Origin: Gammaproteobacteria bacterium
GTDB taxonomy: Bacteria; Pseudomonadota; Gammaproteobacteria; Enterobacterales; Permianibacteraceae
Direction: 5' to 3'
DNA: 64,000 nt
Assembly: GCA_016182845.1 (NCBI GenBank)
Contig: JACPFT010000023.1
Span: forward strand, 1-64,000
In this document: positions 45,824-56,144 of the stretch, one piece after another
Numbering within the stretch: the first letter of the stretch is position 1
How the letters are laid out: every line of letters starts with the position of its first letter
Position numbers and translations under genes: made by a program
The notes under the pieces: model-generated
What the model was told of the DNA's origin: nothing
The model's input: the letters and a program-made list of their open reading frames with translations, nothing else
Databases searched by the model: none

Positions 45824-45843
45824 GGTCTTCTCCAGGCAAGCAA

Positions 45844-46536
45844 TCAGGGCAGTTCGAACAGCAGGGCTTCGAGCCCGGCCTCGGACTGCAGCAGTAATTC
45901 GGTTTCGCCGGTCAGGCTCAGGCCGTCGCCGGCGGCGAGGGCCCGATCATTGAGCATGCCCGCCCCTTTGGCAACCTGAACGTAATAAGTCCGGGCCGAA
46001 TCCAGAGTCTGAGTCAGGTGCTCGCCGGCCTGAAGCTGCACACGGTAGAGCCGGAAATCCTGCTGGGCGAGCAGGGAATCCTCGGCGCCGTCGCCGGACA
46101 CCAGGAGGCGCAGGGTCGCATCGTCGCCGGCGTAGTCGCGCTGCTGGTAGCCGGGCGTCACGCCCTTGGTGCGCGGCCGGACCCAGATCTGCAGCAGATG
46201 CACCGGCTCGGTCGCGCTGGGGTTGTACTCGCTATGGGTCACGCCGCTACCGGCGCTCATCAGCTGCACTTCGCCGGCGAGGATCTGGGCGGTATTGCCC
46301 ATGCTGTCCCGGTGTTCCAGGATGCCGGACAGGATGTAGGTGATGATCTCCATGTCGGCATGGCCATGGGTCGGGAAGCCGGCGCCGGGTGCGACACGGT
46401 CCTCGTTGATGACACGCAGGACCGAGACGCCCATGTGGCGCGGATCGTAGTACTCGGCGAAGGAAAAGCTGTGGCGGGCTTGCAGCCAGCCGTGGTCGGC
46501 ATAGCCGCGCTCGGCGGCGGGTCGCAGTATGAGCAT
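45844..46536 (-). CDS. pirin family protein (YhhW-like)
   Basis: A 230-residue bicupin. The N-terminal cupin carries the metal site ([17 protein letters not shown], with a later [11 protein letters not shown]). E. coli YhhW is a quercetin 2,3-dioxygenase in vitro. It ends 20 bases before the nitroreductase start, so the two are probably one unit. An upstream palindrome may be its operator. Confidence 0.87.
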   Translation of the reverse strand: MLILRPAAERGYADHGWLQARHSFSFAEYYDPRHMGVSVLRVINEDRVAPGAGFPTHGHADMEIITYILSGILEHRDSMGNTAQILAGEVQLMSAGSGVTHSEYNPSATEPVHLLQIWVRPRTKGVTPGYQQRDYAGDDATLRLLVSGDGAEDSLLAQQDFRLYRVQLQAGEHLTQTLDSARTYYVQVAKGAGMLNDRALAAGDGLSLTGETELLLQSEAGLEALLFELP

Positions 46537-46577
46537 GATGGCCTCCTGGTAGATGGTTTCAGCATACTCAAGATGAT

Positions 46578-46592
46578 TCGATTGATAATCGA
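46578..46592. promoter_or_regulatory. candidate operator upstream of the pirin gene
   Basis: TCGATT-GAT-AATCGA is a perfect 6-3-6 inverted repeat 42 bases before the pirin start, in a locally AT-rich stretch. This is a plausible regulator site; the regulator is unknown. Confidence 0.4.
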
Positions 46593-46625
46593 CATAATCA
46601 GCACGACAACATCGAAAAATCGGAT

Positions 46626-46651
46626 AAAAAAGGCCCCGGGGTGGCGGGGCC
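46626..46651 (-). terminator. intrinsic terminator after the RND efflux genes
   Basis: GGCCCCG/CGGGGCC stem (46632-46638 with 46645-46651), six-base loop, and a six-U run in the minus direction. Confidence 0.88.
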
Positions 46652-46689
46652 GAAAACCACTTTGGGGAAGTGGTCCACTCACAGGAAGT

Positions 46690-47739
46690 TCAATTAAGCA
46701 GGGATTTCACCGCCTGGCCCGGCTGCAGCGATTCGCCGCCGCGCACCACCACCTTGTCGCCGGGCTGGATCTCGCCGTCCACGGCCACCAGGCCGTCCAT
46801 GCCCGAACCGGCCTGGACGCTGACGCGCTCGGCGACCATCTTGCCGTTGACCTTGAACACATAGGTGGCGTTCTCGCGCAGGATCAGGGCATCGCGGGGC
46901 ACGGCCACGACTTCGCGGCTCTCGCCGGACGGCAGGGCCACGCGCACCGGGCTGCCGATAGGCCAGATCCCGGGCTCCAGGACGACCCGCGCCTCGAACA
47001 TGCGCGACTGCTCGTCGCCTACCGGCACCAGGCTGCGGATCGGCGAGGAAATGGAACGGGTCTGGTCCTTGACCGGCACGATCAGCCCTTCCTGCAGGAA
47101 GGACGCCAGGTACAGGGGCGCCACGACGCGAATTTCCAGGTGTTCGGTGTCGACCAGGCGCGCGACGGGCGTGCCCACGGCGAGGAATTCGCCGGGCTGG
47201 GCCAGGCGCTCGACGACCCGGCCGTTATAGGGAGCGCGGATCTGGGTGCGTTCCAGGTCGTAGGTCTTACCGGCATGGCTGGCCTCGGCCTCGGCCAGCT
47301 CCTGTTCGGCCATGGCCTTCGCGGATTGTGCCTCGTCTAGCTGGGTGCGCGCCGCGCCGTTCACGGCCGCCAGTTTCTCCAGGCGCGACAGCTGTTTGCT
47401 CTGGTAACTCAGGCTGGCCTTGAGCCGGGCGATGGTGGCGGCTGTGCGCTGCTGCTCCAGCTCGAGGGCACGGCCGTCGACGCGGGCGATGATCTCGCCG
47501 GCCTTCACCTCCTCGCCCACCTCCTTGAGCATGACCAGGCGACCGCTCACCTCGGCGGCGATGCGCGCGTCCTGCTTGGACACCACCGTGCCCGGCAGCC
47601 AGGCCTGGGGCGCCATGGAGGTCTTGGTGGCGTCGGCCAGCTGAACCGGTGCCGGCGGCGGGCCCTTGGGCTCGTCGGCGGCGATGGCCGCGCCGGAAGC
47701 CAGTAGCAAGAACGCGGAAATGGCCAATGGGGACTTCAT
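46690..47739 (-). CDS. RND efflux periplasmic adaptor
   Basis: 349 residues from the ATG at 47739, which overlaps the pump gene stop by ATGA. A Sec signal peptide (SPLAISAFLLLASGAAIA) lacks a lipobox Cys. Biotinyl-lipoyl half-motif GRLVMLKEVGEEVKAGEII, an alpha-hairpin of about 80 residues, then IRAPYNGRVVERLAQPGEFL and the membrane-proximal beta domain. It joins the RND pump to an outer-membrane channel that is not encoded nearby. Confidence 0.9.
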   Translation of the reverse strand: MKSPLAISAFLLLASGAAIAADEPKGPPPAPVQLADATKTSMAPQAWLPGTVVSKQDARIAAEVSGRLVMLKEVGEEVKAGEIIARVDGRALELEQQRTAATIARLKASLSYQSKQLSRLEKLAAVNGAARTQLDEAQSAKAMAEQELAEAEASHAGKTYDLERTQIRAPYNGRVVERLAQPGEFLAVGTPVARLVDTEHLEIRVVAPLYLASFLQEGLIVPVKDQTRSISSPIRSLVPVGDEQSRMFEARVVLEPGIWPIGSPVRVALPSGESREVVAVPRDALILRENATYVFKVNGKMVAERVSVQAGSGMDGLVAVDGEIQPGDKVVVRGGESLQPGQAVKSLLN

Positions 47740-50700
47740 GCTTTTCCCTCCTTTAAAAGCCTGGCCGCCGGCAGAACTTGGGCCGGTAAGCCGTGATGCA
47801 CGAGGTGCAGGGATTTCTGGCCGATGAGCAGCAAGCACGGCAGCAGGATCAGGGTGAAGACCGTGCTCACCGACAGGCCGCCCACGATGGCGGCGGCCAG
47901 GCCCCGGTAAATCTGGCTGCCCTCGCCCGGCGAGAGCCAGAGCGGCAGGGTGCCGAAGAGATTGGTGAAGGTGCCGATAAAGATGGGACGCATGCGCAGG
48001 CGCAGGGCGCGTGCCACGGCTTCGTAGCGGGACAGACCCTGAGCCTCGCCGCCCCGGGTCTGCTCCACCAGCAGGATGGCGTTGTTCACCACCAGGCCCA
48101 GGAGGATGATGAAGCCGATCATGGTCAGCAGATCCATGGTCTGGAAAGTGAACAGATTGGTGAGCTGGACGAAGAGCACGCCGCCCACCGTGGCCTGGGG
48201 GATGGTCAGGATCACCATGAAGCTGTCCTTGGCGGACTTGAACATGGCGGCCATGAGCAGAAAGAGCAGGACCACGGCGAAGCCGAAGATCTGGCTCATC
48301 TGAGCCACGGCATTGTCCAGGCTGTCGGCGCTGCCGCCGAACTGGATGGCGCCGTCCTCGGGCATGAAGGCCTTGAGCTTGGGCTCCACCTTGTCGCGCA
48401 CCACGGCCATCACCTCCTCCAGGCTCATGCCTTCCGGCGGCGCGATCTCCAAGGTCACCGTGCGCCGGCCATCCAGACGGCGGATACCGGAGGGGCCGAC
48501 GGTGCGTTGGATAGACACCAGGTCACCCAGGGGCACGACCGCGCCGGAAGGCGTGGCCAGCGGCACGGCTGCCAGCTGTTCCGGATCCTCCCAGCCCTCG
48601 GCGCGCAGGATGATGTCCAGGCGCTCGTCCACATTGAAGTGCTCACCCAGCCACAGTCCGTCGCCCAGGGCGCGCACCACCATGCCCAGTGCCTCACGGT
48701 TCCAGCCCGACTCGGCGATGCGCTGATCGTTGGGAGTGAGACGCAGCTCCGGCTCGGAAAGCTCCAGGTCCGGATTGGGCCGGGCCTGGGCGCCGGGCAG
48801 TTCCTTCTGCAGCACGGCCAAGCCCTCCCGGGCCGCCCGGTTCAGGGCCTCGGTGTCCCGGGACTGCAGATGGATCTGCACGCCACCCTCGCCGCCGAAG
48901 CCCCCGAAGAGCAGGCCCTGCATGGCGAAGGCCGTGGTGTCGGGCAGATCGGCGAGGATCTCCTTGCGCACGATGTCCACCATCTCGCCGATGCGCTCTT
49001 CTTCGAGGACGCGCACGCCGATGGTGCCGCCGCCCGGCCAGATCCACAGGTAGTAGTTCTTCAGGGCCGGCTGCTTCTTGCCTTCCATATACGGCTTGAG
49101 GCGTGCCACCACCTTGCTGGCGATCTCCTGGCGGATCATCTCCGTGTGAGCGCCCGGTGGGAAATTGAAGAAGGCATCCACGGCGTCGCGCCGCACCGGC
49201 GGCAGGTAATCCAGCTTGGGCATGAGCAGGAAGGTGGCGATGAAGGGAACTCCCAGGGTCATGCCGATCCAGAACCAGCGCCGGCGCGGCGTGGCGGCCA
49301 TGGACATGATGCCCGCGCTCATGCGTTCCCAGAGGCGGGCGTAACGGTCTTCGATCGGGTCGGCCTTGAGCCAGAGGCGGCTGGCGAGCGGCAGGATGGA
49401 CACGGCGACGAACAGCGAGATGGCGACGGCGATGCTGATGGTCAGGGCCAGATCGCCGAACAGCTGGCCCTCGGCGTCCTTCAGGAAGATCACCGGCAGG
49501 AAGATGGCCACCATGGTCACCGTGGCGGTGAACAGGGCCGGCCAGACCTCGGTGGCGCCCTCCAAACAAGCCTCGGGCAGGGGCTTGCCCTCGTCCCGCA
49601 GGCGCACGATGTTCTCCAGGACCACGATGGCAGAGTCGGTGACCATGCCCACCGCGAAGGCCAGGCCCGCGAGCGAAATGACGTTGAGGTTATGCCCGGT
49701 GAGCCTCAGCACGATGAAGGTGGCGAACAGGGACACGGGGATGGCCACGGCGATGATCATGGTGGCCCGGAAGCGGCGCATGAACCACCAGAGCACGCCC
49801 ACCGAGAGCAGGATGCCGGCGATGAGGTTTCCGCTGACCATGTTGACCGCGCGCTTGATGAACACCGAGGCGTCGAAGGACTGGCGGATATCCAGGCCCT
49901 TGGCGTTGAGCACGGGCCGCAGCTCTTCCACCACGGCCTTCACCTTAGTCAGGGCATCGAGGACATTGGCGCCATTGGCGCGCTTGACCTGGATACCGAA
50001 GGCCGGGTTGCCGTTCTGCATGACGAAGCCCTGGGGCTTGGCATGGCCCACCTTGACCTGGGCCACGTCCCCCAGGCGGATGGGCTTGCCGTTGCGCCAA
50101 TCCAGGATCTGCTCGGCCAGCTGCTCCGGCGTATAGCGTCCGGCGAAGCGCAGGGTGTATTGACGCCGCCCGGCGGTGACGAAACCACCGGACACATCGT
50201 TGGCATCGCCCACCAGGCTGGCGATCTGCGGTAGTTGCACGCCCAGCTGGGCGGCCTTGAAGGGATCGAAGACGATCTGCAGCTCGTCTTGCTGCGCACC
50301 CGGCAGCTCCACGCTGGCCACGCCCGGCACCGCCTCGATGCGCGGCTTGATCGTGTCCTCGATATAGCGGCGGTAATCCTCCACCGGCTTGGGGTTGCCC
50401 GGCAGCTGCTGGATGAAAAACCAGGACAGGTTCTCGTTGCTGTCGTTGAAGCCATTGAGATTGATGATCGGCTGCTCAGCATCGTCCGGCAGCGGCGGCA
50501 GGCGGTTCAGCCGGGAGATCACCTCCACCAGGGTCTTCTGCATGTCGGTGTCCATGGAGAAGTTCAGGCTGATCCAGGAGCCGCCCCGATTGGCGAAGGC
50601 CTGCATGTCCTTCAAACCGGGCAAGCCGCGCAGCACTTCCTCCTGGGGCTCGATCAGCTCGCTCTCCACTTCCTTCGGCGAGGCGGCGCGCCACTGGGTC

Positions 50701-50843
50701 TGGATGGAAATGGCTGGACTGTCCATGTCCGGGAACAGCTGGATGGGCAGCTGGTAGAGGCCGATGGCGCCGAAGAGCAGGATGATGGCGACGATGACGC
50801 CGACGCCGGCCGGATTCTTCAACGAGCTTGCGGTCAGATTCAT
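47736..50843 (-). CDS. RND-family efflux pump (HAE1-type)
   Basis: A 1035-residue inner-membrane pump with 12 transmembrane helices and two large periplasmic loops. LPIQLFPDMDSPAISI at the start and GMVTDSAIVVLENI in TM4 are diagnostic. TM4 has one acidic residue in this motif where AcrB has two (DD), as in many divergent RND pumps. Transcribed with its adaptor. No TolC-like gene or regulator adjoins, and the substrate is unknown. Confidence 0.92.
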   Translation of the reverse strand: MNLTASSLKNPAGVGVIVAIILLFGAIGLYQLPIQLFPDMDSPAISIQTQWRAASPKEVESELIEPQEEVLRGLPGLKDMQAFANRGGSWISLNFSMDTDMQKTLVEVISRLNRLPPLPDDAEQPIINLNGFNDSNENLSWFFIQQLPGNPKPVEDYRRYIEDTIKPRIEAVPGVASVELPGAQQDELQIVFDPFKAAQLGVQLPQIASLVGDANDVSGGFVTAGRRQYTLRFAGRYTPEQLAEQILDWRNGKPIRLGDVAQVKVGHAKPQGFVMQNGNPAFGIQVKRANGANVLDALTKVKAVVEELRPVLNAKGLDIRQSFDASVFIKRAVNMVSGNLIAGILLSVGVLWWFMRRFRATMIIAVAIPVSLFATFIVLRLTGHNLNVISLAGLAFAVGMVTDSAIVVLENIVRLRDEGKPLPEACLEGATEVWPALFTATVTMVAIFLPVIFLKDAEGQLFGDLALTISIAVAISLFVAVSILPLASRLWLKADPIEDRYARLWERMSAGIMSMAATPRRRWFWIGMTLGVPFIATFLLMPKLDYLPPVRRDAVDAFFNFPPGAHTEMIRQEIASKVVARLKPYMEGKKQPALKNYYLWIWPGGGTIGVRVLEEERIGEMVDIVRKEILADLPDTTAFAMQGLLFGGFGGEGGVQIHLQSRDTEALNRAAREGLAVLQKELPGAQARPNPDLELSEPELRLTPNDQRIAESGWNREALGMVVRALGDGLWLGEHFNVDERLDIILRAEGWEDPEQLAAVPLATPSGAVVPLGDLVSIQRTVGPSGIRRLDGRRTVTLEIAPPEGMSLEEVMAVVRDKVEPKLKAFMPEDGAIQFGGSADSLDNAVAQMSQIFGFAVVLLFLLMAAMFKSAKDSFMVILTIPQATVGGVLFVQLTNLFTFQTMDLLTMIGFIILLGLVVNNAILLVEQTRGGEAQGLSRYEAVARALRLRMRPIFIGTFTNLFGTLPLWLSPGEGSQIYRGLAAAIVGGLSVSTVFTLILLPCLLLIGQKSLHLVHHGLPAQVLPAARLLKEGKA

Positions 50844-51114
50844 GGCGGGATCCCTGCGCGATGTGCATGCCCTCGGGTCGGCATAACCCTAAGACGGGCT
50901 GCCCGCCGGAATGGTTTGCATTGGCTTTGCATGATTGTGGCGCGGAATGCGGCGGAAATCGCCAAGTCAGCGGTAAGCAAACGCCTTGGCTTGTTACAAG
51001 ATATGTCGTCGGAAACCGATGGTTTTCCGGTAAATCAACGGCTTGGATTGGCCTAGGTAGAAATGCACGAACAGACTGTGACTTGTTGCAGGCCTGGGAC
51101 GTTCCTGCCACGCC
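50844..51114. other. intergenic region upstream of the RND operon
   Basis: 270 bases without a credible gene. It should contain the efflux operon promoter. A repeated TTTGCAT motif (ATGGTTTGCATTGGCTTTGC) lies near 50915-50932, and TCCGGTAA/GGAAACCGATGGTTTTCC palindromic sequence near 51015-51035. No regulator identified. Confidence 0.4.
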
Positions 51115-51140
51115 ATAAAAAAGGGCGCCCGAAGGTGCCC
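51115..51140 (-). terminator. intrinsic terminator after the chemotaxis receptor gene
   Basis: GGGCGCC/GGTGCCC stem (51123-51129 with 51134-51140), CGAA loop, and a six-U run in the minus direction. Confidence 0.85.
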
Positions 51141-51163
51141 ATGGGTACCGGAAACGGCTTTTC

Positions 51164-52687
51164 TTAAACCTTGAACTGCCCCATCAGTTGTTGCAGGCGC
51201 ACCGCCAGGCGGGCCAGTTCGTCGGCGGCGGCGGCGGATTCGCGGGCGCCGTCGGCGGCCTGATCGACGACATCGGAGATGATGCCGATATTGCGGTTGA
51301 TCTCGTCCACGGCCGAGCTCTGGCGCTCGGAGGAGGAAGCGATTTCCAGGTTCATGGTGTTGATCTTGGTCACCGCCTCGGCGATGCCCTCGATGCTGTG
51401 ACCGGCCTTGCCGGCCATTTCCACGCCGACTTCGGCGCGGGTCCGGCCTTGCTCCATGACTTGCACCGCCTCCTTGGTGGCGGACTGGATCTGCTGGATC
51501 ATCTGCTGGATTTCGGCGGTGGAGGACTGGGTACGGCTGGCCAGGGTACGCACTTCGTCGGCGACCACGGCGAAGCCTCGGCCCTGTTCGCCGGCGCGGG
51601 CGGCCTCGATGGCGGCGTTCAAGGCCAGGAGATTGGTCTGCTCGGCGATGCCCTTGATGACTTCCAGGACATGGCCGATCTTCTCGCTGCCCTTGGCCAG
51701 GCGCTCGATGACCTCGGAGGCCAGGTTCACCTCGTCGGACAGGTCGCGGATGGCGCCTATGGTGTCGGTGACCACGCGGCGGCCGGTATTGGCCTCCTCG
51801 TCGGCGAATTGGGTGGCATCGGCGGCGCTGATGGCATTCACCGCCACGCTCTGCACCGCCTGGGACATGTTCTTGAGCAGCTCGATCAGTGCATGGATCT
51901 CGCTCTTTTGCTGCTGGAAGCCCTGGCTCGCCTGCTCGGAAATCAGATGGGTCTCCTCGGTGGCGGCGGCCAGCTGGACCGTGCTCTCGTTGACCGACTG
52001 GATGACGTGCTGGAGCTTACCGACGAAGACATTGAACCAGTGGCTGACCTCGCCCAATTCGTCCTCGCGCGCTTCGTCCAGGCGCCGGGTCAGATCGCCC
52101 TCGCCTTCGGCGATGTTGTGCAGGGCGTCGCGCACGGTGTGCAGGGGCTTGATGACGATGCGCGACAGGCCCTGTGACAGGGCGAAGATGATCACGGCGT
52201 CGAGGATGACGATCTGCAGGAACTGGCGCAGCAGCTCCATGCGCAGGGCCGCGTGGATAGGCGTCTCGTCCTGAAGCAGGACGACCTTGCCGACGCGGTT
52301 GGTCTTGCCGCCTTCCTCGTACTCCAGATCGCGGGTGATGGCGCCCTCCTGGTCCTTGGGCTCGCCGGCGGGCGTGCCCAGCTTGCCGTTCTCGTCCTTG
52401 ACCCGGCCTTCCATATAGTCCTTCTCGCCATAGACCAGGATGGCGCGCACGAACTCGCCCCCCATCTCCGACTCGACGATACGCGCCAGCTGCTGCTTGT
52501 CGAAATTCCAGATGGTGGGCGGCAGGGAACCGCCCAGGCGCGAGAGCACGGCCTGGTTCGCGGTGGTCATGCGCGAGAGCATGGCATTGCGCGCGGTGAC
52601 GTAGTTGAAGCTCGCGAACACCAGCAATAAGCCGGTCACGACAGCGACGAACAACACGTTGAGCTTGAAGCTGATGGTTTTGGTCAT
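51164..52687 (-). CDS. methyl-accepting chemotaxis protein
   Basis: 507 residues from the ATG at 52687. TM1 (~8-30), a ~140-residue periplasmic sensor rich in charged residues, TM2 (~170-190), a HAMP domain, then a signalling coiled coil with the hairpin [19 protein letters not shown] and [18 protein letters not shown] intact. No CheW-binding or pentapeptide tail is seen at the C-terminus. Monocistronic; ligand unknown. Confidence 0.92.
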   Translation of the reverse strand: MTKTISFKLNVLFVAVVTGLLLVFASFNYVTARNAMLSRMTTANQAVLSRLGGSLPPTIWNFDKQQLARIVESEMGGEFVRAILVYGEKDYMEGRVKDENGKLGTPAGEPKDQEGAITRDLEYEEGGKTNRVGKVVLLQDETPIHAALRMELLRQFLQIVILDAVIIFALSQGLSRIVIKPLHTVRDALHNIAEGEGDLTRRLDEAREDELGEVSHWFNVFVGKLQHVIQSVNESTVQLAAATEETHLISEQASQGFQQQKSEIHALIELLKNMSQAVQSVAVNAISAADATQFADEEANTGRRVVTDTIGAIRDLSDEVNLASEVIERLAKGSEKIGHVLEVIKGIAEQTNLLALNAAIEAARAGEQGRGFAVVADEVRTLASRTQSSTAEIQQMIQQIQSATKEAVQVMEQGRTRAEVGVEMAGKAGHSIEGIAEAVTKINTMNLEIASSSERQSSAVDEINRNIGIISDVVDQAADGARESAAAADELARLAVRLQQLMGQFKV

Positions 52688-52821
52688 GGGAGAGACTCGT
52701 GTTCTTTTCATCCGGCGACGGCGGGGCCTGGGTCGCCACCTCTGGTCTTGCTGGGGCCTGCCCTTGCTAGTCGAGAGCGACCTTTAAGCGAAGCATAGTC
52801 AAGTTTGGGAAATCTGCGCAC

Positions 52822-52888
52822 AATCAACAAGTCCCGAGATCAATAGCTCCCGATATCAATAGCTCCCGATATCAACGGGCCCCGAGAT
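52822..52888. repeat. 16-base tandem repeat, about four units
   Basis: ATCAATAGCTCCCGAT occurs twice head to tail (52839-52854, 52855-52870), flanked by two diverged units (AATCAACAAGTCCCGAG and ATCAACGGGCCCCGAG). It lies directly upstream of the peptidase gene. Confidence 0.85.
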
Positions 52889-52912
52889 AGCCCTCGACTG
52901 AAAAGGATGCCC

Positions 52913-55135
52913 ATGCCTAGGTCCGCGCCCGCCCGCCTCGCCGCCGTACTGGCGCTCCTGCTGGCCTTCGCCGCCGGCCTCGCGGTCTACCGGCCGCCGA
53001 CGCCCCAGGGCCTGGATGCGCCCCCCGCGCGGTTCAGCGCGGCACGCGCGCTGGGCGATGTGCAGGCCCTGGCCCGCGCTCCCCACCCCCTGGGCAGCGC
53101 CGAGCACGGGCGGGTGCGCGATGCCCTGCTGGCGCGTTTGCGGGGCATGGGTCTCAACGCGGAGTTGTTGCCCCAGCTCGGCCATAGCGAGAAATACCGC
53201 AGCACCGCCCGGGTGGAGAATCTCCTGGCGCGGCTACCGGGCCGGAGCACGAGCGGCGCCATCCTGCTCACCGCCCATTACGACTCGGTGCCCACCGGCC
53301 CGGGCGCCGCCGACGATCTCAGCGGCGTGGCGGCCATCCTGGAAGTCCTGCGCGCCCTGAAGACCGGCCCGGCCCTAGCCAACGATCTCTGGGTCCTGCT
53401 CTCCGACGGCGAGGAAATGGGCCTCCTGGGCGCCGAGGCCTTCGCGCGCCACCCGGCCCTCAAGGACGTGGCCTTGGTCTTGAACGTGGAGGCACGCGGC
53501 CATCGCGGCCCAGCCTTTCTGTTCGAGACCAGCGCCGGCAATGCCGAGCTCGTCCGCGAGGCGGCGGCCAGCGGCGCGCCCCTGGTGGCCAATTCCCTGA
53601 CCTACGAGGTCTATAAGCGCCTGCCCAATGACACGGATTTCTCGGTCTACAAGCGCGCCGGCAAGCCCGGGCTCAACTTCGCCTTCATCGACGGCCTGAC
53701 TCATTACCACTCGCGCCAGGACAGTCCGGAAAACCTGGATCGGGGCAGCCTGCAACACCAGGGCGAGTACCTCCTGGCCCTGAGCCGGCACTTCGGAGCT
53801 GTGGACCTACGCCAGCTCCGCCATGACCGGGACAGCATCTACTTCAGCCTGCCTGGCGGCGGCCTGGTGCATTACGACGGCGCCGCCGCCTGGGCCCTGG
53901 CCCTGCTGAGCCTGGCGGCCCTGACCCTCGCCCAGGTCCGCAGCGGCCCGCGCCCGGCCGAGCTCCTGCGCGGCCTGGGCCGGCTGGGCCTGACGCTGAT
54001 CCTGGCCTTCGCCCTGGGCCAGGGCCTGTGGCTGGGCCTGAAGCGCCTCAACCCGCCCTACCACTGGCTGAGCAATGGCGAGGCCTATGGCACGGCTTGG
54101 CTGACGGCGGCGCTCCTCTTGGCGGTCCTGGCCCTGGTGGGCTTCCGGCATTACCGCCGCGAGGACCAGGCGCCACGCGCGACGGCCTGGCTGCTGACCC
54201 TAGCCGGCCTGGCCGCCACGGCCTGGATGCCCGGCGCCAGCCCGCTCCTGGTCCTGCCGGCCCTGGGCCTGAGCCTGGCCCTGCTGCCGCCGGCCCGGGA
54301 CGCCTGGCTGCCGGCCCGCGCCCTGTTGCTCGGCGCCGGCCCCTTCCTGGTCCTGCCCCTGCTGCTGCAACTGCGCATCGCCCTGAGTCCGGCCCTGTTC
54401 GGCGCCATCGCCCTGCTGGCGGCGCTTTATTTCATCGCCCTGGCGCCGGTCCTGAGCGCGCTCTGGCCGGCGCGCCTGCGGCCGAACCTGAGCCTGGCCC
54501 TGGCCGCCGCCGGCCTCACCGCCTGGGCCCTGGTGCAGAGCCGTTTCGATGCCGAGCATGCCCAGCCGGATCATGTGATGCACCTGGAACAGCGCCCGCA
54601 AGGCCAGGCCCTGTGGCTGGCCGCCGGCCACGAAACCGATGCCTGGACCGCCCAGTTCCTGGGCGCGGCGCCCGCGCAAGGCGGCCTGCCCCTGCCCTAC
54701 GCCTGGGCCGAGCAAACCCTGAGCGCCGCCGCGCCGCGCCTGGGCCTGCCGGCGCCGAGCGTGCGGATACTCGGCGACGAGTCGAAGGCCGGCCGGCGTC
54801 GGCTGCTCCTGGAAGTGACCAGCACGGCGCCGATCCTGGGCCTGCTGCGCGACGAGGGCCCGGCAACGAGCCTGCGCATAGCGGATGCCCATGCGACCCC
54901 GGCGAACTGGCAGGCCCATTTCCTGCTGGGCGCGCCGCCCCAGACCTGGAGGCTGAACCTGGAGTTTGCCTCCGGCTCCAGCCCCAAGCTGCGCCTCTTG
55001 CAACAGTTCTACGGCCTGCCCGAGGCCCTGGTGAAGGCACCGCGCGACGCGGCGCGGATGACCACGCCTCTGCGCCAGGCCGATAGCCGCTACACACTCG
55101 ATCCCTTGCCTATCCCGGAGCAACACGATGAATGA
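52913..55135 (+). CDS. M28-family metallopeptidase with polytopic membrane domain
   Basis: 740 residues. I choose the second ATG (52913) because AAAAGG abuts the first and is six bases from the second. An N-terminal anchor helix is followed by an M28 zinc-peptidase domain: LLTAHYDSVPTGPGAADD (His, Asp), LSDGEEMGLLGAEAF (Glu-Glu), LVLNVEARG, and a final His in GLTHYHSRQDS. From about residue 310 there are eight or so Ala/Leu-rich membrane helices, then a C-terminal soluble domain. The arrangement resembles ERMP1-like membrane peptidases; substrate unknown. The next gene starts within its stop codon region. Confidence 0.87.
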   Translation: MPRSAPARLAAVLALLLAFAAGLAVYRPPTPQGLDAPPARFSAARALGDVQALARAPHPLGSAEHGRVRDALLARLRGMGLNAELLPQLGHSEKYRSTARVENLLARLPGRSTSGAILLTAHYDSVPTGPGAADDLSGVAAILEVLRALKTGPALANDLWVLLSDGEEMGLLGAEAFARHPALKDVALVLNVEARGHRGPAFLFETSAGNAELVREAAASGAPLVANSLTYEVYKRLPNDTDFSVYKRAGKPGLNFAFIDGLTHYHSRQDSPENLDRGSLQHQGEYLLALSRHFGAVDLRQLRHDRDSIYFSLPGGGLVHYDGAAAWALALLSLAALTLAQVRSGPRPAELLRGLGRLGLTLILAFALGQGLWLGLKRLNPPYHWLSNGEAYGTAWLTAALLLAVLALVGFRHYRREDQAPRATAWLLTLAGLAATAWMPGASPLLVLPALGLSLALLPPARDAWLPARALLLGAGPFLVLPLLLQLRIALSPALFGAIALLAALYFIALAPVLSALWPARLRPNLSLALAAAGLTAWALVQSRFDAEHAQPDHVMHLEQRPQGQALWLAAGHETDAWTAQFLGAAPAQGGLPLPYAWAEQTLSAAAPRLGLPAPSVRILGDESKAGRRRLLLEVTSTAPILGLLRDEGPATSLRIADAHATPANWQAHFLLGAPPQTWRLNLEFASGSSPKLRLLQQFYGLPEALVKAPRDAARMTTPLRQADSRYTLDPLPIPEQHDE

Positions 55136-56039
55136 GCCCTGGCATATCCTCGGCGCCGGCGCCCTGGGCGGTCTCTGGGCCGGGCTCCTGGCCCTGGCCG
55201 GTCAGGAGGTCGTGCTGCTGACCCGCACAAGCCCCGCCGACGGCCGGCGCCGACTGGTCCTGGACCTGGGCGATCAAGACCAGGAACTGCTCCTGCCCGC
55301 CGAAGCCGCCGGCCCGGACGGGCCGCCCATACGCCGCCTCCTGGTCTGCACCAAGGCCTATGACGTGGCGCCGGCCCTAGCAGGACTGGCGCCGCGCCTG
55401 GGTCCCGACACCGCGGTCGTGCTCCTACCCAACGGCCTGGGCTATCGCGAGGAAGCTGCGGCCAGCCTGGCCGGCTGCCGGGTATTTCCCGCCACCACGA
55501 CCCAGGGAGCCTGGCGCAAGGCCGACGGCGGCATCGTGCGCGCCGGCAGCGGCGAGCTCTGGCTGGGCGCCGAGCGGCCCGAGGACGAGGTCCGGGGCCG
55601 GGAACTGGTGGATGCCTTGAGCCTGAGCGGCATCGCCTGCCATTACGCCCCGGACATCGAGGCCAGGCTCTGGCAGAAACTGGCGGTCAATGGCGCCATC
55701 AATGCCGCCACGGCCCTGCTGCAATGCCGAAACGGCGAGCTCTTGCACGAACCTCACGGCCCGGCCCTGCTCGCCCAGCTCTGCGCCGAGACCGAGTACC
55801 TGTACCGGGCCCTGCGGCTACCGGGCGAAGCCGGCGAGCTCCTGGTGCGCGCCCGCTTCGTGGCGGCCCAGACCGCACAGAACTATTCCTCCATGTGCCA
55901 GGACCTGCGCGCCGGGCGGCGAACCGAGTTGGTCTATATCAATGGATATCTGTTGCTGCGGGGCGAGGCCCTGGGCCTGGACCTGCCGGCCCATCGCCTG
56001 CTCACCCACCTCCTGGGACTGAGACAGGATTTGCACTAA
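55128..56039 (+). CDS. 2-dehydropantoate 2-reductase family (ketopantoate reductase)
   Basis: 303 residues overlapping the peptidase gene by eight bases. NADPH-binding HILGAGALGGLWAGLLALAG at the N-terminus, LLVCTKAYDV, and the family's catalytic Lys region KLAVNGAINAATALLQCRNG. It reduces ketopantoate to pantoate in pantothenate synthesis if it is a true PanE; related enzymes act on other 2-oxo acids. The rest of the pathway is not nearby. Confidence 0.85.
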   Translation: MNEPWHILGAGALGGLWAGLLALAGQEVVLLTRTSPADGRRRLVLDLGDQDQELLLPAEAAGPDGPPIRRLLVCTKAYDVAPALAGLAPRLGPDTAVVLLPNGLGYREEAAASLAGCRVFPATTTQGAWRKADGGIVRAGSGELWLGAERPEDEVRGRELVDALSLSGIACHYAPDIEARLWQKLAVNGAINAATALLQCRNGELLHEPHGPALLAQLCAETEYLYRALRLPGEAGELLVRARFVAAQTAQNYSSMCQDLRAGRRTELVYINGYLLLRGEALGLDLPAHRLLTHLLGLRQDLH

Positions 56040-56144
56040 ACGGGGTTCATCGAAACCGATGCCGGCATTAGCGCATGCTATGCTCGAAGATCTGCGCCGG
56101 AGGGGCGCGGATCGAGTCCAGCATCACAAAAGACCTATAAGACC

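Noticed and set aside
45180-45839. 219-codon minus frame over the nitroreductase
   Set aside because: Different frame from the RutE-like protein and Arg/Gly/Pro-rich; the RutE frame has full-length homology.
47793-50234. 813-codon open frame opposite the RND pump
   Set aside because: A His/Gln/Gly-rich antisense shadow of a high-GC gene; the pump on the other strand is certain.
52822-52888. Possible CRISPR array
   Set aside because: Repeat units are directly tandem with no spacers, and no cas genes are present.
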